DNA of 15,507 bases, taken from positions 1 through 15,507 of the forward strand of contig CAZFJN010000042.1 of the NCBI GenBank assembly GCA_964519595.1. The letters run 5' to 3'. The DNA comes from JANRKF01 sp964519595. Its GTDB lineage: Bacteria > Pseudomonadota > Alphaproteobacteria > Rickettsiales > SXRF01. Shown here piece after piece: positions 12,303 through 15,507 of the stretch. Each line of letters starts with the position of its first letter. Positions within the stretch are counted from its first letter, which is position 1. A program made the translations under genes and the position numbers. Under the pieces are notes generated by a model. It saw nothing but the letters and a program-made list of their open reading frames with translations, was not told the origin of the DNA and searched no databases.

Positions 12303-13727
12303 ATGAGCCGCCTTATCAAACATACTTCCAGCGCAAACAAGAGCAAGAACTCATCCGGCGATGGCTTGCCTAATAACAGCATCAATCCGGCATATGTTGT
12401 CGGCGGAGTTGCCGCGGCTGGCTTAGGCGGTGCAGCGCTGGAGCAGTATAAGGATAACCGTAAGCATACTCCTTCTACACTGGAATCAATTGCAACTGGC
12501 ACGCTTGGAGTAATGGACGGCACGGTCAGCAGAGTAGGAACTGCTTTGAATATTATTGAAATGCCATTAGCTCCTGTAGCGATGGGCGGTATGATTCTCA
12601 GCATGTTAGGAGAGCCAATTGCACATGGTTTCAACAAAATTGGCATTAAATCGCCGCTGAAAGCTGTGGAGTGGTCAACAGATAAATTGCAAGCTATTCA
12701 AGACACCACCTTCTCTGAGTTAGGCAAAAAAATACACCCTCAATTAGGGAAAAAAGTTGAAGCATTCACCACGAAAGCAATCAACACATCTGCTCCGGTG
12801 CTTAATACTGTTTCACACATACCAGGGCTTGGCGGCTTACATTCAAAAAACCTTAAAACCACATCAAAAGAAATAGGCAAAACCTCGGCATTCCATGGCA
12901 TATGGCAGGCAACATGGGTAGGGGGCGCGGCATTACAAAATTACATGGTAGCTCGCGAGATTGGCGACCAGATATACGCTCTTCGCCAGCTTCAGGCTGA
13001 TCTTACTGGGAAAGATATAAATGATGTTTCTTCATTCGCTGTTCTTACCGGATCAGTTGAAAAGCCGGTAGAAATTGCCCGCTCGCAGATGTTAAAAATT
13101 TCCGCAGCGCATTCTTTTACCTCGTTGGCCGGGCTTGCAATGGCTATTAAATCAAATTTGATTAATCAAAAACTTGGTGGTGTCGCAGGTAAGATTGGTT
13201 TCGGCGGTGGTATGGCTAATATGATGCTGATGATGGTAGCATTCGCAGCTCCAGCAAAAGTATCAGAATTTGTAGAAACTATGGTGGGAGAGCCTATTCT
13301 TGCTTCATATGTGGCTATGCGCGAAGCTGAAAAGTCCGGACATAATTTCAATGTTTCAGAATATGCCGGATTTGTTTTTGCTGCCAGCGAGCGTTTGCGG
13401 AATATGGACCGTAGCAAGGCTCAGTTTTTGGCTCTTCGGCTTGGCGAGCAATATGCTGCTGAATCAACAAAAATTTCCGATATATTGCGTGAGGTTCATG
13501 ATGGCCGGATGGACGCTCGTGTTGAAAGCATTGTCGCCGAGCAGCAAGCGGCAAAAAACTCTTCCGCCAATTCCGGCATATCTTATGTTGAGAAAGAAGA
13601 AATGCGCCGTAAACAAGCCGTATCGCCTCTAATGCGTAAACAGGAAAAAGACGCAATAGGTCCGATGACGGCGCGCTTACAACAACAATCTCCAGCAACT
13701 GGCCGCAATCTAACCACCTCGGCATAA
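12303..13727 (+). CDS. Hypothetical membrane-associated protein, 474 aa
   Basis: The ATG lies 3 nt after the upstream stop, with a G-rich site (GGGGG, 12290-12294) 8 nt before it. The N-terminus is Ser/Lys/Asn-rich, followed by a Gly/Ala hydrophobic segment (PAYVVGGVAAAGLGGAAL, 29-46), another at 83-103 (NIIEMPLAPVAMGGMIL), then ones at 268-283 and 291-318 (GFGGGMANMMLMMVAFAAP). KAVEWSTDKLQ (120-130) resembles KPIEWTIDKFG in the 281-aa protein on the minus strand at 6143-6988. The C-terminal 100 residues are charged and helical, ending in a Gln-rich, probably disordered tail. No known domain is recognised. The spacing to its neighbours says it works with the 658-aa and 316-aa proteins. Confidence 0.75.
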   Translation: MSRLIKHTSSANKSKNSSGDGLPNNSINPAYVVGGVAAAGLGGAALEQYKDNRKHTPSTLESIATGTLGVMDGTVSRVGTALNIIEMPLAPVAMGGMILSMLGEPIAHGFNKIGIKSPLKAVEWSTDKLQAIQDTTFSELGKKIHPQLGKKVEAFTTKAINTSAPVLNTVSHIPGLGGLHSKNLKTTSKEIGKTSAFHGIWQATWVGGAALQNYMVAREIGDQIYALRQLQADLTGKDINDVSSFAVLTGSVEKPVEIARSQMLKISAAHSFTSLAGLAMAIKSNLINQKLGGVAGKIGFGGGMANMMLMMVAFAAPAKVSEFVETMVGEPILASYVAMREAEKSGHNFNVSEYAGFVFAASERLRNMDRSKAQFLALRLGEQYAAESTKISDILREVHDGRMDARVESIVAEQQAAKNSSANSGISYVEKEEMRRKQAVSPLMRKQEKDAIGPMTARLQQQSPATGRNLTTSA

Positions 13728-13753
13728 ACCACTATAAACCACTATAAATCACT
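13724..13753 (+). repeat. 10-bp tandem repeat, three copies, spanning a stop codon
   Basis: ATAAACCACT at 13724-13733 and 13734-13743 and ATAAATCACT at 13744-13753. The TAA stop of the 474-aa gene (13725-13727) is in the first copy. The repeat fills nearly the whole 33-bp gap to the next gene. Confidence 0.95.
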
Positions 13754-13760
13754 CCAAGCC

Positions 13761-14711
13761 ATGGCACAGAACAAAAAACAGGATGAAGGTTTGCTAGGCA
13801 CTGGCATTGACACGCGCACGGCAATCGGCGCCGCGCAGCTTGGCACTAATTTAATGGGACATTTTGGCAATCCGGTAGCTGCCGGCCTTGAATATGTTTC
13901 CGCCGGAATGGATCGTGATGATTGTATCAAACAATCCCTGCAGCTAATGGGCGACGGCACAAATGTCAGCTCGCTGCGCGCCGGAAGTCCGGCTTTCAAA
14001 AAATACGTTAAAGAGCTGGCCGGCCTTGAAGAAGAGCGCCTCTCCAGCTTCACAGTGGGAATTATCGGCGGAGCAGTGGCAATGGGAATTGCCGGAATGA
14101 TTTTTGGACTTCCTGGCGGATTTCTTGGAATGCTTCTCGGGCTGGCAATCGGCGCAGGCGGCGCTTTTGCCGCCAACGGAATAAAAGATCATTTTTTCCC
14201 TGGTCAGGATAATATGTTCCTGAATTTCGCTTCCCAGCTTCAGCAAATGGGACAACAGCAGCAAATGACTCCGGAAGCGGCCTTTGTCGCTCTGGCCATG
14301 AATATGCCTGATGAACGCTCGAAAAGAAACATTCTAATCAGCCTGCCTAATCATTACCGCATAAAACGCGCGCGGGACATGGTAAAGCTGCTCGACAGCG
14401 AAGATGGAAGAGAGGCGCTGCGTCAGGCCATGATCGAAAATGATACGCTGATTCGCGCCGGAACAGGGGCAATGAGCGCAATGCCGAAAGCGACAATCGC
14501 CGAAGAATTAGCGAATATAGTAAATAATGGCCAAATGGCCGGAGTTGATCTGCTTAATCTGGAAAAAACTTCCTATGTCGGAACATTGCTGGCAATGAGA
14601 GATATAGAAATGGCACAGCAATCACCGCAATCATCACCGCAATCAACATCACCACAATTACCACAGCAACAGCTGCCCGCCCAGCGCGGCCAACTTACGC
14701 CTTCTCTATAA
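13761..14711 (+). CDS. Hypothetical protein with glycine-zipper membrane hairpin, 316 aa
   Basis: Starts MAQNKKQDEGLLGTGID. A strongly hydrophobic Gly-rich region spans residues 96-140 (FTVGIIGGAVAMGIAGMIFG, then LPGGFLGMLLGLAIGAGGAF), long enough for two membrane helices joined at LPGG; the GxxxG-like spacing is typical of glycine-zipper segments. The first 95 residues are soluble. Residues 150-285 are helical and polar (Gln-rich QLQQMGQQQQMT; later ATIAEELANIVNNGQMAGVD). The last 30 residues are a Gln/Ser/Pro low-complexity tail. No family is recognised. It is the third gene of the block; a tandem repeat fills the gap before it and no Shine-Dalgarno is visible. Insertion into a membrane or a tail tip is possible but unproven. 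Confidence 0.75.
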   Translation: MAQNKKQDEGLLGTGIDTRTAIGAAQLGTNLMGHFGNPVAAGLEYVSAGMDRDDCIKQSLQLMGDGTNVSSLRAGSPAFKKYVKELAGLEEERLSSFTVGIIGGAVAMGIAGMIFGLPGGFLGMLLGLAIGAGGAFAANGIKDHFFPGQDNMFLNFASQLQQMGQQQQMTPEAAFVALAMNMPDERSKRNILISLPNHYRIKRARDMVKLLDSEDGREALRQAMIENDTLIRAGTGAMSAMPKATIAEELANIVNNGQMAGVDLLNLEKTSYVGTLLAMRDIEMAQQSPQSSPQSTSPQLPQQQLPAQRGQLTPSL

Positions 14712-14895
14712 CCTTAACCTCTCCCGCTTGCGGGTGAGGTGGTAATACCATGGCAACTAATAAATAATCTGACATTTTCGCTGTGTCATTCCGACGTATG
14801 TCGGAATCCAGTCTTACTTGCGGTAGCAAGGAAAAAAGCTCATTTCCCGCCGTATAGTAGCTATCTGATTACTTTTGCATAACTCACCAACCAGC
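14712..14895. other. Intergenic region carrying two dispersed hairpin repeats
   Basis: No gene seen. Hairpin 1: ACCTCTCCCGC (14717-14727), TT, GCGGGTGAGGT (14730-14740), one mismatch, a variant of the repeat at 3551-3574. Hairpin 2: ATTCCGAC (14788-14795), GTAT, GTCGGAAT (14800-14807), a perfect 8-bp stem of a type often dispersed in bacterial genomes. The first hairpin follows the 316-aa gene stop closely and may terminate the block. No clear promoter for the DUF2460 gene was found. Confidence 0.7.
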
Positions 14896-14908
14896 AAGGA
14901 TTAAATAT

Positions 14909-15507
14909 ATGGCTTTCGTTGAGACACGATTTCCTACGGATATTTCCTATGGTTCCGCAGGCGGACCTGAATATTCAACCGACATAGTGGTAACACAAAG
15001 CGGCTATGAGCAGCGCAATATCAATTGGGCGGCGGCGCGTGCGCGTTATAATGTCGCATACGGCGTTCGCACACAAAGCCAGCTTGACGCTCTGATCGCC
15101 TTTTTCCGCGCCCGCAAAGGCCGCGCTGACGGCTTTCGTTTCAAAGACTGGACAGATTATAAAGCAACCACCCAGAATATCGGCAGCGGCAACGGCACAA
15201 CCACACAATTTCAGCTGGTGAAAAACTACAGCAGCGGCAGCGTCACTGAAGCGCGTATCATCAGCAAACCGGTTTCCGGCAGCATCAAAATCTACCTGAA
15301 TGGCGTATTGCAAAGCAGTGGCTATTCGGCAAACACCACCACCGGATTAATTACTTTCAACAGCGCCCCTGCCAATGGCGTTGCCATAACCGCCGATTTT
15401 GAATTTGATGTGCCAACCCGCTTCGATACCGACCGCCTGTCCGCCGCGCTCGAAAGCTACGGAATCAGCAGCGTAAACGACATCCCACTGGTAGAGCTGA
15501 GAGTGTA
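14909..15507 (+). CDS. DUF2460 distal tail protein (GTA g12 type), stop at window edge
   Basis: The ATG at 14909 has AAGGA (14896-14900) 8 nt upstream. 199 residues are visible. The N-terminal FVETRFPTDISYGSAGGPEY, then TDIVVTQSGYEQRNINW, RARYNVAYGVRTQSQLDALI, FFRARKGRADGFRFKDWTDY, and the late IKIYLNGVLQ, GLITFNSAPANGVAI, FDVPTRFDTDRL are the full DUF2460/TIGR02217 pattern. The sequence ends IPLVELRV followed by 'ta', so the protein looks complete, with only the last base of the stop cut off. In GTAs this protein forms the distal tail ring joining the tube to the hub. Over 5.8 kb separates it from the tail terminator gene, where the tube and tape-measure genes should be. Confidence 0.93.
   Translation, partial: MAFVETRFPTDISYGSAGGPEYSTDIVVTQSGYEQRNINWAAARARYNVAYGVRTQSQLDALIAFFRARKGRADGFRFKDWTDYKATTQNIGSGNGTTTQFQLVKNYSSGSVTEARIISKPVSGSIKIYLNGVLQSSGYSANTTTGLITFNSAPANGVAITADFEFDVPTRFDTDRLSAALESYGISSVNDIPLVELRV

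Overview
The window reads as part of an alphaproteobacterial prophage or gene-transfer-agent (GTA) type structural cluster that has been broken up by accessory genes. The taxonomic hint is indirect: the HK97-type capsid, phiE125 gp8-type connector, SPP1 gp16-type adaptor, DUF3168 tail terminator and DUF2460 protein appear in the order known from Rhodobacter GTA (g5, g6, g7, g8 ... g12). The moderately AT-rich composition and the many dispersed hairpin repeats would suit a deep-branching or host-associated alphaproteobacterium (Rickettsiales, Holosporales or Micavibrionales-like). That placement is inference. No rRNA, tRNA, CRISPR array or transposase was seen.

Left part (1-3550), conflict and defence cargo: a possibly partial unknown ORF; a secreted four-cysteine protein on the minus strand; a 5'-truncated remnant of a polymorphic toxin whose stop overlaps a small immunity-like gene; a RelB/RelE-type toxin-antitoxin operon with a visible operator and promoter; an intact toxin-like gene with a GGQWT linker and a distinct C-terminal domain; its overlapping immunity-like partner, built from two 60-residue repeats; and the 3' remnant of an alkB gene on the minus strand, cut off by a hairpin repeat.

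Middle (3551-9076), virion genes: major capsid protein, a small likely decoration protein, head-tail connector, head-tail adaptor and tail terminator, all on the plus strand. Between them lie an unrelated small gene with its own promoter (5727-6089) and minus-strand genes of unknown function (6143-6988, 8180-8635), with another just after the tail terminator (9114-9719).

Right part (9077-15507): where a GTA-like cluster should have the major tail protein, chaperones and tape measure, the window holds a small unknown gene (9796-10158) and a 4.4-kb plus-strand block of three large unrecognised genes (658, 474 and 316 aa). These have hydrophobic or glycine-rich segments and charged or glutamine-rich tails. 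The DUF2460 distal-tail gene then resumes the structural order at the right edge. The 474-aa protein shares a short segment with the minus-strand protein at 6143-6988, so the orphan proteins may form a family.

A second theme is small-scale DNA structure. Tandem duplications of 8-13 bp sit on or just after several stop codons. There is also a perfect 32-bp palindrome followed by direct repeats at 11-bp spacing, and several dispersed hairpins.
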